Shown here: in pieces, positions 29,874 through 39,026 of the stretch
How the letters are laid out: each line of letters starts with the position of its first letter
Numbering within the stretch: position 1 is the stretch's first letter
NCBI RefSeq assembly: GCF_003851685.1
Contig: NZ_CP027727.1
Coordinates: 4,340,001-4,404,000 of the forward strand
Direction: 5' to 3'
From: Pseudomonas sp. R5-89-07
GTDB taxonomy: Bacteria > Pseudomonadota > Gammaproteobacteria > Pseudomonadales > Pseudomonadaceae
DNA length: 64,000 nucleotides
The notes under the pieces: model-generated
Seen by the model: the letters and a program-made list of their open reading frames with translations, nothing else
Told to the model about the DNA's origin: nothing
Database searches by the model: none
Translations under genes and position numbers: made by a program

Positions 29874-31322
29874 GTGATCCAGTTTTTACTTAACCAGGAA
29901 CTCCGTAGCGAGCACGCCCTGGACCCCAACCTTACCGTGCTCAACTACTTGCGCGAGCATGTGGGCAAACCCGGTACCAAGGAAGGCTGCGCCAGCGGCG
30001 ACTGCGGTGCGTGCACCGTGGTGGTGGGCGAACTGCACAGCGACGATCAAGGCATTGAGCAGATTCGCTATCGCAGCCTCAATTCCTGCCTGACCTTTGT
30101 CTCGTCGCTGCACGGCAAGCAACTGATCAGCGTCGAAGACCTCAAGCACCAGGGCCAACTGCACAGCGTGCAGCAGGCGATGGTCGAATGCCATGGCTCG
30201 CAGTGCGGCTTCTGCACCCCAGGTTTCGTGATGTCGTTGTTTGCCCTGCAAAAGAACAGCGACAGGCCCGACAGCCAGAAGGCCCACGAAGCCCTGGCCG
30301 GCAACCTGTGCCGCTGCACCGGCTATCGGCCGATTCTGGCGGCTGCGGAACAAGCCTGCTGCAACAAGCCTCAGGACCAGTTCGACAGCCGCCAGGCCGA
30401 GACCATTGCCCGCCTCAAAGCCATCGCGCCGACCCAAACCGGCGAACTCAACAGTGGCGACAAGCGCTGCCTGGTACCGTTGACCGTCGCCGACCTGGCC
30501 GACCTTTACGACGCCTACCCGCAAGCCCGCCTGCTGGCCGGCGGCACCGACCTGGCGCTGGAAGTCACCCAGTTCCATCGCACCCTGCCGGTGATGATCT
30601 ACGTCGGCAATATTGCCGAGATGAAGCGCATCGAAGCCTTCGACGACCGCCTGGAAATCGGCGCCGCCACCGCCCTCTCCGACTGCTACGCCGCGCTGCA
30701 CCACGAATACCCCGACTTCGGCGAACTGCTGCATCGCTTCGCCTCGCTGCAGATCCGCAACCAGGGCACCCTGGGCGGCAATATCGGCAACGCCTCGCCG
30801 ATTGGTGATTCGCCGCCGTTGCTGATCGCCCTCGGCGCGCAGATTGTGCTGTGCAAGGGCAATACCCGCCGTACTCTGGCGCTGGAGGACTACTTCATCG
30901 ATTACCGCGTCACCGCCCGCCAGGACAGTGAATTCATCGAGAAGATCATCGTGCCCAAGGGCCACTCGCTGTTTCGCGCCTATAAGGTTTCCAAGCGCCT
31001 GGACGACGATATTTCCGCCGTGTGCGCCGCCTTCAACCTGACACTCGACAACGGCGTGGTCAGCGAGGCCCGCGTTGCCTTCGGCGGCATGGCCGCCACC
31101 CCCAAGCGCGCCAGGCACTGCGAGACGCAACTGATTGGCGCCACCTGGAACGCAGCCACCGTGGAGAAAGCCTGTGCCGCCCTGGCCGAGGATTTCACCC
31201 CGCTCTCGGACTTCCGCGCCAGCAAGGAATACCGCCTGCTCAGCGCGCAAAACCTGCTGCGCAAATACTTCATCGAACTGCAAACGCCGCACATCGAGAC
31301 TCGGGTGACCGCTTATGTCTAA
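29874..31322 (+). CDS. xdhA: Xanthine dehydrogenase small subunit (2Fe-2S and FAD)
   Basis: Electron-transfer subunit that passes electrons from the molybdenum centre to NAD during oxidation of hypoxanthine and xanthine to urate. The 482-residue protein has a plant-type 2Fe-2S domain (ASGDCGACTVVVGE), a second 2Fe-2S domain (GSQCGFCTPGFVMSL and GNLCRCTGYRPI), and an FAD domain (LLAGGTDLALEVTQ, LGGNIGNASPIGDSPP). The start is a GTG at 29874 with GAGG seven bases before; a nearby ATG at 29854 is in another frame and stops at once. Its end overlaps xdhB by 8 bases. Confidence 0.95.
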   Translation: MIQFLLNQELRSEHALDPNLTVLNYLREHVGKPGTKEGCASGDCGACTVVVGELHSDDQGIEQIRYRSLNSCLTFVSSLHGKQLISVEDLKHQGQLHSVQQAMVECHGSQCGFCTPGFVMSLFALQKNSDRPDSQKAHEALAGNLCRCTGYRPILAAAEQACCNKPQDQFDSRQAETIARLKAIAPTQTGELNSGDKRCLVPLTVADLADLYDAYPQARLLAGGTDLALEVTQFHRTLPVMIYVGNIAEMKRIEAFDDRLEIGAATALSDCYAALHHEYPDFGELLHRFASLQIRNQGTLGGNIGNASPIGDSPPLLIALGAQIVLCKGNTRRTLALEDYFIDYRVTARQDSEFIEKIIVPKGHSLFRAYKVSKRLDDDISAVCAAFNLTLDNGVVSEARVAFGGMAATPKRARHCETQLIGATWNAATVEKACAALAEDFTPLSDFRASKEYRLLSAQNLLRKYFIELQTPHIETRVTAYV

Positions 31323-33714
31323 CCATCACGCCGTGGAAAAAACCCAGGCCGAACTGGCCGAACTGTTTGCCCGCGACCTCACTTGCGGGGTCGGGCGCAG
31401 CGTCAAGCATGACAGCGCCGCCAAGCATGTCAGCGGTGAGGCGCAGTACATCGACGACCGCCTCGAATTCCCCAATCAGCTGCACCTGTACGCGCGCATG
31501 TCCGACCGCGCCCACGCAAAAATCCTCAGCATCGACACAGCCCCCTGCTATGCCTTCGACGGCGTGCGCATCGTGATCACCCACGAAGACGTACCGGGCC
31601 TCAAGGACATCGGCCCACTGATGCCGGGCGATCCGCTGCTGGCCATCGACACCGTGCAGTTCGTCGGCCAGGTGGTATTGGCCGTGGCCGCCCGTGACCT
31701 TGAAACGGCCCGCAAGGCCGCGATGGCAGCGGTGATCGAGTACGAAGACCTGGAGCCGGTACTGGATGTGGTCGAGGCGTTTCGCAACAAACACTTCGTG
31801 CTCGACAGCCACAGCCATCAACGCGGTGACTCGGCCAGTGCGCTGGCCACGGCGAAAAACCGTATCCAGGGCACGCTGCATATTGGCGGCCAGGAACACT
31901 TCTATCTGGAAACCCAGATCTCGTCGGTGATGCCCACCGAAGACGGCGGCATGATCGTCTACTGCTCCACGCAAAACCCCACCGAAGTGCAGAAACTGGT
32001 GGCGGAAGTGCTCGACGTGTCGATGAACAAAATCGTCGTCGACATGCGCCGCATGGGCGGCGGGTTCGGCGGCAAGGAAACCCAGGCCGCCAGCCCCGCC
32101 TGCCTGTGCGCGGTGGTGGCGCGCCTCACCGGCCAGCCCACCAAGATGCGCCTGCCGCGGGTCGAAGACATGCTGATGACGGGCAAGCGCCACCCTTTTT
32201 ATATCGAATATGACGTGGGCTTTGACGACAACGGCCGGTTGCACGGCATCAACCTGGAACTGGCGGGCAACTGCGGCTGCTCGCCGGACTTGTCCAACTC
32301 GATTGTCGACCGCGCGATGTTCCACGCCGATAACGCCTATTACCTGGGCGATGCCACGGTCAATGGCCATCGCTGCAAGACCAACACCGCGTCCAACACC
32401 GCTTATCGTGGCTTCGGTGGCCCGCAAGGGATGGTCGCCATCGAGGAAGTGATGGATGCCATCGCTCGCCACCTGGCGCTGGATCCGTTGGCCGTGCGCA
32501 AGGCCAACTATTACGGCAAGACCGAGCGCAACGTCACCCACTACTACCAGACCGTCGAGCACAACATGCTCGAAGAAATGACCACCGAACTTGAAGCCAG
32601 CAGCCAATACGCCGAGCGCCGCGAAGCGGTGCGTCTGTACAACGCCCACAGCCCGATCCTGAAAAAGGGCCTGGCGCTGACTCCGGTCAAATTTGGTATT
32701 TCGTTCACCGCGAGCTTTCTCAACCAGGCCGGCGCCCTGATCCATATCTACACCGACGGCAGCATCCACCTGAACCACGGCGGCACCGAGATGGGCCAGG
32801 GCCTGAACACCAAGGTCGCCCAGGTGGTGGCCGAAGTGTTCCAGGTGGACATCGACCGCGTGCAGATCACCGCCACCAACACCGACAAGGTGCCCAACAC
32901 CTCGCCGACAGCCGCCTCCAGCGGCGCCGACCTGAATGGCAAGGCCGCACAGAATGCCGCCGAAACCATCAAGCAGCGCCTGGTGGAGTTTGCCGCGCGC
33001 AAGTACGACGTGAGCGAGGCGGACGTGGAATTTCGCAACGGCCATGTGCGCGTGCGTGAACAGATTTTGAGCTTCGAGGCGCTGATCCAGCAGGCGTATT
33101 TCGCCCAGGTGTCGCTGTCGAGCACCGGTTTCTACAAGACCCCGAAAATCTTCTACGACCGCAGCCAGTCACGCGGGCGGCCGTTCTACTACTTCGCCTT
33201 CGGCGCGGCGTGCTGCGAAGTGATCGTCGACACCCTGACCGGCGAATACAAGATGCTGCGCACCGACATCCTGCACGACGTGGGCGCCTCGCTGAACCCG
33301 GCCATCGACATCGGCCAGGTCGAAGGCGGGTTTATCCAGGGCATGGGCTGGCTGACCATGGAAGAGTTGGTGTGGAACAACAAAGGCAAGCTGATGACCA
33401 ACGGCCCGGCCAGCTACAAGATCCCGGCCGTGGCCGACATGCCGCTGGACCTGCGGGTCAAGCTGGTGGAAAACCGCAAGAACCCGGAAGACACGGTGTT
33501 CCATTCCAAGGCCGTGGGCGAGCCGCCGTTCATGCTCGGGATAGCCTCGTGGTGCGCGATCAAGGATGCGGTGGCGAGCCTGGGTGACTATCGCCATCAG
33601 CCCAGGATCGACGCGCCGGCAACGCCGGAGCGGGTGTTGTGGGGGTGTGAGCAGATGCGGCGGTTACAGGTGGCGCCAGCCGTTGAGATTGAAACCGAGA
33701 CAGCTTCGCTCTAG
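31315..33714 (+). CDS. xdhB: Xanthine dehydrogenase molybdenum-binding subunit
   Basis: Catalytic subunit of 799 residues that hydroxylates purines at the molybdopterin centre. Recognisable motifs include the cofactor-contacting MGGGFGGKETQAASPAC, the arginine motif SNTAYRGFGGPQGMVAIEE, GTEMGQGLNTKVAQV, and the catalytic glutamate in KAVGEPPFMLGIASW near the C-terminus. It overlaps xdhA and is followed, after a small REP pair, by xdhC for cofactor maturation. All active-site signatures are intact. Confidence 0.96.
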   Translation: MSNHHAVEKTQAELAELFARDLTCGVGRSVKHDSAAKHVSGEAQYIDDRLEFPNQLHLYARMSDRAHAKILSIDTAPCYAFDGVRIVITHEDVPGLKDIGPLMPGDPLLAIDTVQFVGQVVLAVAARDLETARKAAMAAVIEYEDLEPVLDVVEAFRNKHFVLDSHSHQRGDSASALATAKNRIQGTLHIGGQEHFYLETQISSVMPTEDGGMIVYCSTQNPTEVQKLVAEVLDVSMNKIVVDMRRMGGGFGGKETQAASPACLCAVVARLTGQPTKMRLPRVEDMLMTGKRHPFYIEYDVGFDDNGRLHGINLELAGNCGCSPDLSNSIVDRAMFHADNAYYLGDATVNGHRCKTNTASNTAYRGFGGPQGMVAIEEVMDAIARHLALDPLAVRKANYYGKTERNVTHYYQTVEHNMLEEMTTELEASSQYAERREAVRLYNAHSPILKKGLALTPVKFGISFTASFLNQAGALIHIYTDGSIHLNHGGTEMGQGLNTKVAQVVAEVFQVDIDRVQITATNTDKVPNTSPTAASSGADLNGKAAQNAAETIKQRLVEFAARKYDVSEADVEFRNGHVRVREQILSFEALIQQAYFAQVSLSSTGFYKTPKIFYDRSQSRGRPFYYFAFGAACCEVIVDTLTGEYKMLRTDILHDVGASLNPAIDIGQVEGGFIQGMGWLTMEELVWNNKGKLMTNGPASYKIPAVADMPLDLRVKLVENRKNPEDTVFHSKAVGEPPFMLGIASWCAIKDAVASLGDYRHQPRIDAPATPERVLWGCEQMRRLQVAPAVEIETETASL

Positions 33715-33728
33715 ACCGAGGCGCTGCC

Positions 33729-33795
33729 ATCGGGGGCAAGCCCCCTCCCACATTTGGAATGCGTTCCCATGTGGGAGGGGGCTTGCCCCCGATGA
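33729..33795. repeat. Short REPIN between xdhB and xdhC
   Basis: CATCGGGGGCAAGCCCCCTC and its inverted counterpart are separated by only about 18 bases. It lies inside what is otherwise the xdhABC-guaD operon, so it may adjust the stability of the upstream message. Confidence 0.9.
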
Positions 33796-33824
33796 CGGCC
33801 TGACAGACACCACAAGAGGTGACC

Positions 33825-34667
33825 ATGAACAACTGGATCAGCGCCCTCGCCGACCTGCAGAACCAAGGCGAACCCTGCGTGCTCGTCACCATCATCGAAG
33901 AACTCGGCTCCACCCCGCGCAACGCCGGTTCCAAGATGGTGATCAGCGCCGCCCACACCTTCGACACCATCGGCGGCGGGCACCTGGAATACAAGGCGAC
34001 GCACATCGCCCGCGAGATGCTTGCCAGTGGCCAGCACAACACCCACCTGGAACGCTTCAGCCTCGGCGCGAGCCTGGGCCAGTGCTGCGGCGGCGTGACG
34101 GTGCTGCTGTTCGAACCCATGGGCCAGGTGCAGGCGCAGATTGCCGTGTTCGGCGCCGGCCACGTGGGGCGTGCGCTGGTGCCGTTGCTGGCGAGCCTGC
34201 CGTGCCGCGTGCGCTGGATCGATTCGCGCGAGCAGGAGTTTCCGCAGCAGATCCCCCAGGGCGTGCGTAAAATCGTCAGCGAAGAGCCGGTCGACGAAAT
34301 AGCCGACTTGCCGGCGGGCTGTTATTGCATCGTCATGACCCACAACCACGCCCTGGACCTGGAACTGACCGCCGCCCTGCTCAAGCGCAATGATTTTGCC
34401 TACTTCGGCCTGATCGGCTCCAGGACCAAACGCGTCAAGTTCGAACACCGCCTGCGTGATCGCGGCTTCGACCCCGCGCAACTGCAACGCATGCGCTGCC
34501 CGATGGGCCTCACCGAGGTAAAGGGCAAATTGCCAGTGGAGATCGCCATTTCCATCGCCGGCGAAATCATCGCCACCTATAACGCCCAGTTCGGCCAGCA
34601 CGCCGCCAGCGCTGAACCGATTGCCAAATTGCTGCCGGTGTCACGCCGCAGCCAAGCCAAGAATTGA
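33825..34667 (+). CDS. xdhC: Xanthine dehydrogenase accessory protein XdhC
   Basis: Binds molybdopterin cofactor and delivers its sulfurated form to XdhB. The 280-residue protein has the N-terminal XdhC region (EPCVLVTIIEELGSTPRNAG, with LGQCCGGVTVLL carrying the conserved Cys pair) and a C-terminal Rossmann-like domain (AQIAVFGAGHVGRALVPLLA; YFGLIGSRTKRVKFEHRL). GAGGT precedes the ATG at 33825. The stop is 7 bases before guaD. Confidence 0.95.
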   Translation: MNNWISALADLQNQGEPCVLVTIIEELGSTPRNAGSKMVISAAHTFDTIGGGHLEYKATHIAREMLASGQHNTHLERFSLGASLGQCCGGVTVLLFEPMGQVQAQIAVFGAGHVGRALVPLLASLPCRVRWIDSREQEFPQQIPQGVRKIVSEEPVDEIADLPAGCYCIVMTHNHALDLELTAALLKRNDFAYFGLIGSRTKRVKFEHRLRDRGFDPAQLQRMRCPMGLTEVKGKLPVEIAISIAGEIIATYNAQFGQHAASAEPIAKLLPVSRRSQAKN

Positions 34668-34674
34668 GATAACC

Positions 34675-35979
34675 ATGCCTTTGACTCGCAAAGCCTACCG
34701 TGCCGCCATCCTGCACAGCATCGCCGACCCCGCCGAGGTCGGCATCGACGCGTCCTACGAGTATTTCGAAGACGGCCTGCTAGTGATCGACAACGGCCAG
34801 ATCAGCGCGGTTGGCCACGCCGGCGACCTGCTGCCGACCCTGCCCGCCGATATCGAGGTCACCCACTATCAGGACGCGCTGATCACCCCCGGCCTGATCG
34901 ATACGCACATCCACCTGCCGCAGACCGGCATGGTGGGCGCCTATGGCGAGCAACTGCTGGACTGGCTCAACACCTACACCTTCCCGTGTGAAAGCCAGTT
35001 CGCCGACAAGGCGCACGCTGACGAAGTGGCGGATATCTTCATCAAGGAACTGCTGCGCAACGGCACCACCACTGCGCTGGTATTCGGCAGCGTGCACCCG
35101 CAATCGGTGAACTCATTCTTCGAAGCCGCCGAAAAACTCGACCTGCGCATGATCGCCGGCAAAGTGATGATGGACCGCAACGCGCCGGACTACCTGACCG
35201 ACACCCCACAATCGGGCTACGAGCAAAGCAAGGCGCTGATCGAGCGCTGGCACGGCAAGGGCCGCCTGCATTACGCCGTCACGCCGCGATTCGCCCCCAC
35301 CAGCACGCCGGAGCAACTGGCCCTGGCCGGGCAACTGCTGGGGGAATACCCGGACCTGTACATGCAGACCCACATCAGTGAGAACAAGCAGGAAGTCGAG
35401 TGGGTGAAGGCGCTGTTTCCGGAGCGCAACGGCTACCTGGACGTGTACGACCACTACAAACTGCTCGGCGAACGCTCGGTGTTTGCCCATGGCGTGCACC
35501 TGTGCGACGAGGAATGCGCACGGCTGGCCGAGACCGGCTCGGCCGTGGCGTTCTGCCCGACGTCGAACTTCTTCCTCGGCAGTGGCCTGTTCAACCTGCC
35601 GATGGCCGAAAAGCACAAACTGCATGTAGGCCTGGGCACGGACGTGGGCGGCGGCACCAGCTTCTCGCTGCTGCAAACGCTGAATGAAGCCTACAAGGTC
35701 ATGCAACTGCAAGGCGCGCGGTTGAGCCCTTTCAAATCACTGTACCTGGCCACCCTGGGCGGGGCGCGAGCGCTGCGCCTGGAAGACAAGATCGGCACCC
35801 TGCAACCGGGCACGGATGCGGACTTCCTGGTGCTGGACTACAACGCCACGCCGCTGCTGAGCTATCGCCTGAAGCAGGCCAATAACATTGCCGAGACGTT
35901 GTTCGTGCTGATGACGCTGGGAGATGATCGGACGGTGTTGCAGGCCTACGCCGCCGGCCAACTGGTGCACCAGCGCTGA
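34675..35979 (+). CDS. guaD: Guanine deaminase
   Basis: Converts guanine to xanthine, the substrate of XdhAB. The 434-residue amidohydrolase has the metal motif GLIDTHIHLPQ, a downstream histidine motif MQTHISENKQEVEWV, HGVHL, and the aspartate in VGLGTDVGGGTSFSLLQTL. The ATG at 34675 sits at the family start (MPLTRKAYRAAILHS); the open frame before it is part of xdhC. Operon order xdhA-xdhB-xdhC-guaD gives a complete route from guanine and hypoxanthine to urate. Confidence 0.96.
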   Translation: MPLTRKAYRAAILHSIADPAEVGIDASYEYFEDGLLVIDNGQISAVGHAGDLLPTLPADIEVTHYQDALITPGLIDTHIHLPQTGMVGAYGEQLLDWLNTYTFPCESQFADKAHADEVADIFIKELLRNGTTTALVFGSVHPQSVNSFFEAAEKLDLRMIAGKVMMDRNAPDYLTDTPQSGYEQSKALIERWHGKGRLHYAVTPRFAPTSTPEQLALAGQLLGEYPDLYMQTHISENKQEVEWVKALFPERNGYLDVYDHYKLLGERSVFAHGVHLCDEECARLAETGSAVAFCPTSNFFLGSGLFNLPMAEKHKLHVGLGTDVGGGTSFSLLQTLNEAYKVMQLQGARLSPFKSLYLATLGGARALRLEDKIGTLQPGTDADFLVLDYNATPLLSYRLKQANNIAETLFVLMTLGDDRTVLQAYAAGQLVHQR

Positions 35980-36002
35980 TCCCAGCCACACCACAAAACC
36001 AA

Positions 36003-36092
36003 TGTGGGAGGGGGCTTGCCCCCGATAGCAGAGTATCAGTCACTGATTCAGTTGACTGACACACCGCCATCGGGGGCAAGCCCCCTCCCACA
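36003..36092. repeat. REPIN: inverted REP pair after guaD
   Basis: ATGTGGGAGGGGGCTTGCCC and its inverted partner flank about 45 bases between guaD and a convergent GntR regulator gene. Confidence 0.92.
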
Positions 36093-36119
36093 TTTTTTAT
36101 CCCAGGTGAGCCAGGGAAA

Positions 36120-36884
36120 TTACAGTTTTACCGAAGAGCGCCCAGGCTTCTTGGTCTGCAGCAAATGCGAGAACACCGCATGCAAGTCGTCCGACGCACT
36201 TTCCTCATCGAGGTTGAGCTTGCTGTCGATGTGATCCATGTGATGCATCATCAAATCCACCGCCAGTACCGCATCGCGCGCTTCGATCGCGTCGATCAAC
36301 TGGGTGTGTTCATCGTAAGAACAGTGCGAGCGGTTGCCGCTTTCGTACTGGGCGATGATCAATGAGGTCTGGGACACCAGGCTACGCTGGAAGCTGATCA
36401 GCGGCGCATTCTTCGCCGCTTCAGCCAGCTTCAAGTGAAACTCGCCAGAGAGGCGGATGCCGGCACCCCGGTCGCCACGGGAGAAACTGTCGCGTTCGTC
36501 GTTGACCATCTGGCGCAGCTCGGCCAGTTGCTCAGCGGTGGCGTGCTGTACCGCCAATTCGGTGATCGCCCGCTCCACCAGACGCCGGGCCATGAATACC
36601 TGGCGCGCCTCCTCAACGCTGGGGCTGGCGACGACCGCGCCACGATTGGGCCGCAGCAACACCACGCCTTCATGGGCCAGGCGCGACAACGCGCGGCGAA
36701 TGATGGTGCGGCTCACGCCGAAAATTTCGCCCAGTGCCTCTTCGCTCAATTTGGTGCCGGGTGCCAGGCGTTGTTCGAGGATCGCCTCGAAGATATGCGC
36801 GTAGACGATATCGTCCTGGGTTCCGCTGCGACCAGCCTTGCCGGCTCGCGGTTGTTTCTTGAGAGGTTGCAACTGTTCGTTCAT
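36120..36884 (-). CDS. GntR-family (FCD) transcriptional regulator
   Basis: The 254-residue protein has a 25-residue basic leader, a winged helix (LAPGTKLSEEALGEIFGVSR then TIIRRALSRLAHEGVVLL) and a C-terminal FCD domain with the metal-type residues in SGEFHLKLAEA and YDEHTQLIDAIEARDA. The ATG at 36884 has GAG seven bases before it. The gene converges on guaD and is divergent from the BenE-type transporter. Relatives beside purine genes are thought to respond to purine or allantoin-type ligands, but the ligand here is unknown. Confidence 0.9.
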   Translation of the reverse strand: MNEQLQPLKKQPRAGKAGRSGTQDDIVYAHIFEAILEQRLAPGTKLSEEALGEIFGVSRTIIRRALSRLAHEGVVLLRPNRGAVVASPSVEEARQVFMARRLVERAITELAVQHATAEQLAELRQMVNDERDSFSRGDRGAGIRLSGEFHLKLAEAAKNAPLISFQRSLVSQTSLIIAQYESGNRSHCSYDEHTQLIDAIEARDAVLAVDLMMHHMDHIDSKLNLDEESASDDLHAVFSHLLQTKKPGRSSVKL

Positions 36885-36972
36885 GGGCACTCGGGTTTGG
36901 AGAACGGCGGCGAATTAACGGTAATACGGCAACAGCGGGTCGCTGGCAAGTATCACCTAAAAACAGGGCACA

Positions 36973-36982
36973 TTGTACACAA
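36973..36982. promoter_or_regulatory. Candidate GntR operator TTGTACACAA
   Basis: ATTGTACACAAC resembles the TTGTATACAA-type palindromes bound by FCD regulators. It lies 89 bases upstream of the GntR start, in the gap shared with the BenE-type gene. The rest of the gap (36885-37216) holds a REPIN and no gene. Confidence 0.4.
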
Positions 36983-37088
36983 CCCAATGGGCCAACACAC
37001 TGTACGGCTGTTTGCGGCGTCGGCTGTATTGCAATGGGACGTTACGTTTGAGTTTAGGCTTGATTCCACGATTTCCCACGCCGTTTTT

Positions 37089-37187
37089 GTAGGAGCGAGC
37101 TTGCTCGCGAAAAACCTGAGAACGCCACGGTTATTCAGGAAGCTCGCGTTATCGTTGACGTTTTTCGCGAGCAAGCTCGCTCCTACA
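37089..37187. repeat. REPIN of the second REP type
   Basis: TGTAGGAGCGAGCTTGCTCG and its inverted copy flank about 55 bases just before the BenE-type gene; the same type as at 21771. It ends only 30 bases before the start codon, so it will be in that gene's leader or promoter. Confidence 0.92.
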
Positions 37188-37216
37188 AGAAAGCCTGACA
37201 CAAGGAACATCTTCCC

Positions 37217-38407
37217 ATGACCGACGCCACCCAAGCGCCCTTGCGCCCGCTGGCCGACACCTCGCCGTCGGCTCTCGTCGCCGGTTTCATCGCCATGATG
37301 ACCGGCTACACCAGCTCGCTGGTGCTGATGTTCCAGGCCGGTCAGGCAGCGGGCTTGACCACGGCGCAGATCTCCTCGTGGATCTGGGCGATCTCCATCG
37401 GCATGGCGGTGTGCAGCATCGGCCTGTCCCTGCGCTATCGCACGCCGATCACCATTGCCTGGTCCACCCCCGGCGCGGCGCTGCTGATCACCAGCCTGGG
37501 CGGGGTCAGCTACGGCGAGGCCATCGGCGCCTACATCACCTGCGCGGTGCTGGTAACGATCTGCGGGCTGACCGGCAGCTTTGAAAAACTGGTCAAGCGC
37601 ATCCCCGCATCACTGGCGGCGGCGTTGCTGGCGGGGATTCTGTTCAAGATCGGCAGCGAAATCTTCGTCGCCGCGCAGCATCGCACCGGCCTGGTGCTGG
37701 GGATGTTTTTCACTTACCTGATCATCAAGCGCCTGTCGCCGCGTTATGCCGTGCTCGCTGCGCTGGTGATCGGCACCCTGCTGTCGGGCTTGATGGGGCT
37801 GCTGGACTTCAGCGGTTTTCACCTGGAAGTCGCGACACCGGTATGGACCACACCGCATTTCTCACTGGCGGCGACCATCAGCATTGGCATCCCGCTGTTC
37901 GTGGTGGCGATGACGTCGCAAAACATGCCGGGCGTCGCCGTGCTGCGCGCCGACGGCTACACCGTGCCGGCCTCGCCACTGATCACCACCACCGGCCTCG
38001 CCTCGCTGGTGCTGGCGCCCTTTGGCTCCCACGGCATCAACCTGGCGGCAATCAGCGCGGCGATCTGCACCGGGCCGCACGCCCATGAAGACCGCAACAA
38101 GCGCTACACCGCCGCCGTATGGTGCGGGGTGTTCTACGGGATTGCCGGGGTATTCGGCGCCACTTTGGCGGCACTGTTCGCAGCGTTGCCCAAGGAACTG
38201 GTGCTGTCGATTGCGGCCCTCGCGTTGTTTGGCTCGATCATCAATGGCCTGAGCATCGCCATGAATGAGCCCAAGGAACGGGAAGCGGCGCTGATCACGT
38301 TTATGGTCACCGCGTCAGGCCTGACGTTGTTTTCCATCGGTTCGGCGTTCTGGGGGATTGTGGCGGGGGTGTTGACGCTGCTGATCCTGAATTGGCGCAA
38401 GGCATAA
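37217..38407 (+). CDS. BenE-family membrane transporter
   Basis: Integral membrane protein of 396 residues with about twelve helices, of the benzoate:proton symporter BenE family. Recognisable segments are FIAMMTGYTSSLVLMFQAGQ, ITIAWSTPGAALLITSLGG and FVVAMTSQNMPGVAVLRADG; the last resembles the substrate motif of the nucleobase transporter fold. There are no benzoate-degradation genes nearby; instead it follows xdhABC-guaD and a GntR regulator, so a purine or related substrate is possible. AAGGA precedes the ATG. A terminator follows immediately. Confidence 0.9.
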   Translation: MTDATQAPLRPLADTSPSALVAGFIAMMTGYTSSLVLMFQAGQAAGLTTAQISSWIWAISIGMAVCSIGLSLRYRTPITIAWSTPGAALLITSLGGVSYGEAIGAYITCAVLVTICGLTGSFEKLVKRIPASLAAALLAGILFKIGSEIFVAAQHRTGLVLGMFFTYLIIKRLSPRYAVLAALVIGTLLSGLMGLLDFSGFHLEVATPVWTTPHFSLAATISIGIPLFVVAMTSQNMPGVAVLRADGYTVPASPLITTTGLASLVLAPFGSHGINLAAISAAICTGPHAHEDRNKRYTAAVWCGVFYGIAGVFGATLAALFAALPKELVLSIAALALFGSIINGLSIAMNEPKEREAALITFMVTASGLTLFSIGSAFWGIVAGVLTLLILNWRKA

Positions 38408-38410
38408 AAA

Positions 38411-38437
38411 AACGGCGACCCTCAGGTCGCCGTTTTG
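38411..38437. terminator. Bidirectional terminator between the BenE-type gene and yggL
   Basis: AACGGCGACC-CTCA-GGTCGCCGTT is a perfect ten-base-pair stem with an A run before and a T run after, so it can end transcripts from both convergent genes. Confidence 0.92.
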
Positions 38438-38444
38438 TTTAGTA

Positions 38445-38789
38445 TCACTTGGCCGCGTTGATCGGCTTTTCCGGATACCACACGTCCAGCAACGGGCTGA
38501 CTTCAGCCTTGGTCAGCTCGGAACGGGTTTTCAGCCAGGCTTCAACGGCAGCACGCTGCTCTTCGGAGACCGAGCCGCGCTTCTGCAGGCAAACCAGACC
38601 GTAGTCATCGCCGCCGACATAGCCCAGACCGTTGGCTTCCATGGCTTCTTTGATGAATGCTTCGAGGAAAGCGTCGATAGCTTCTTCACTCAGGCCTTCT
38701 TTGAAGTCCAGGTTCAGTTCGAAACCCAGCTCTTGAAATTCATCAACGCACAGTTTTTTGCGCAGACGCTGGGAACGGTTAGTCGCCAT
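38445..38789 (-). CDS. yggL: YggL family protein (DUF469), 50S ribosome-associated
   Basis: A 114-residue cytoplasmic protein of the DUF469 family; E. coli YggL has been reported to associate with the large ribosomal subunit. Diagnostic segments are MATNRSQRLRKKLCVDEFQE near the start and SEEAIDAFLEAFIKEAMEAN. The ATG at 38789 fits the family; five upstream codons are open but not conserved. The C-terminal tail past EAWLKTRSEL is typical of pseudomonads. Confidence 0.93.
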   Translation of the reverse strand: MATNRSQRLRKKLCVDEFQELGFELNLDFKEGLSEEAIDAFLEAFIKEAMEANGLGYVGGDDYGLVCLQKRGSVSEEQRAAVEAWLKTRSELTKAEVSPLLDVWYPEKPINAAK

Positions 38790-39026
38790 TGGAACAATCC
38801 TCATAAGTAATAACGGGCGGCACTTTAGCAGTTTAAGACGGCAATTGCCCGACTCTCTGGGACGGGCGGCGCTTTGCCGATAAAAAAACCCGGATTCCCC
38901 GCTATCGTTCAGCTACAAGTAAGCTTGGGTTGGGGCATAATGCCGACACTTTCATGACCAATGAGGGATTTTTCTTGCATACCCCTCACCTTTTTCACCC
39001 TTCCCTGCAGTAGGGTCTTATTTCTT

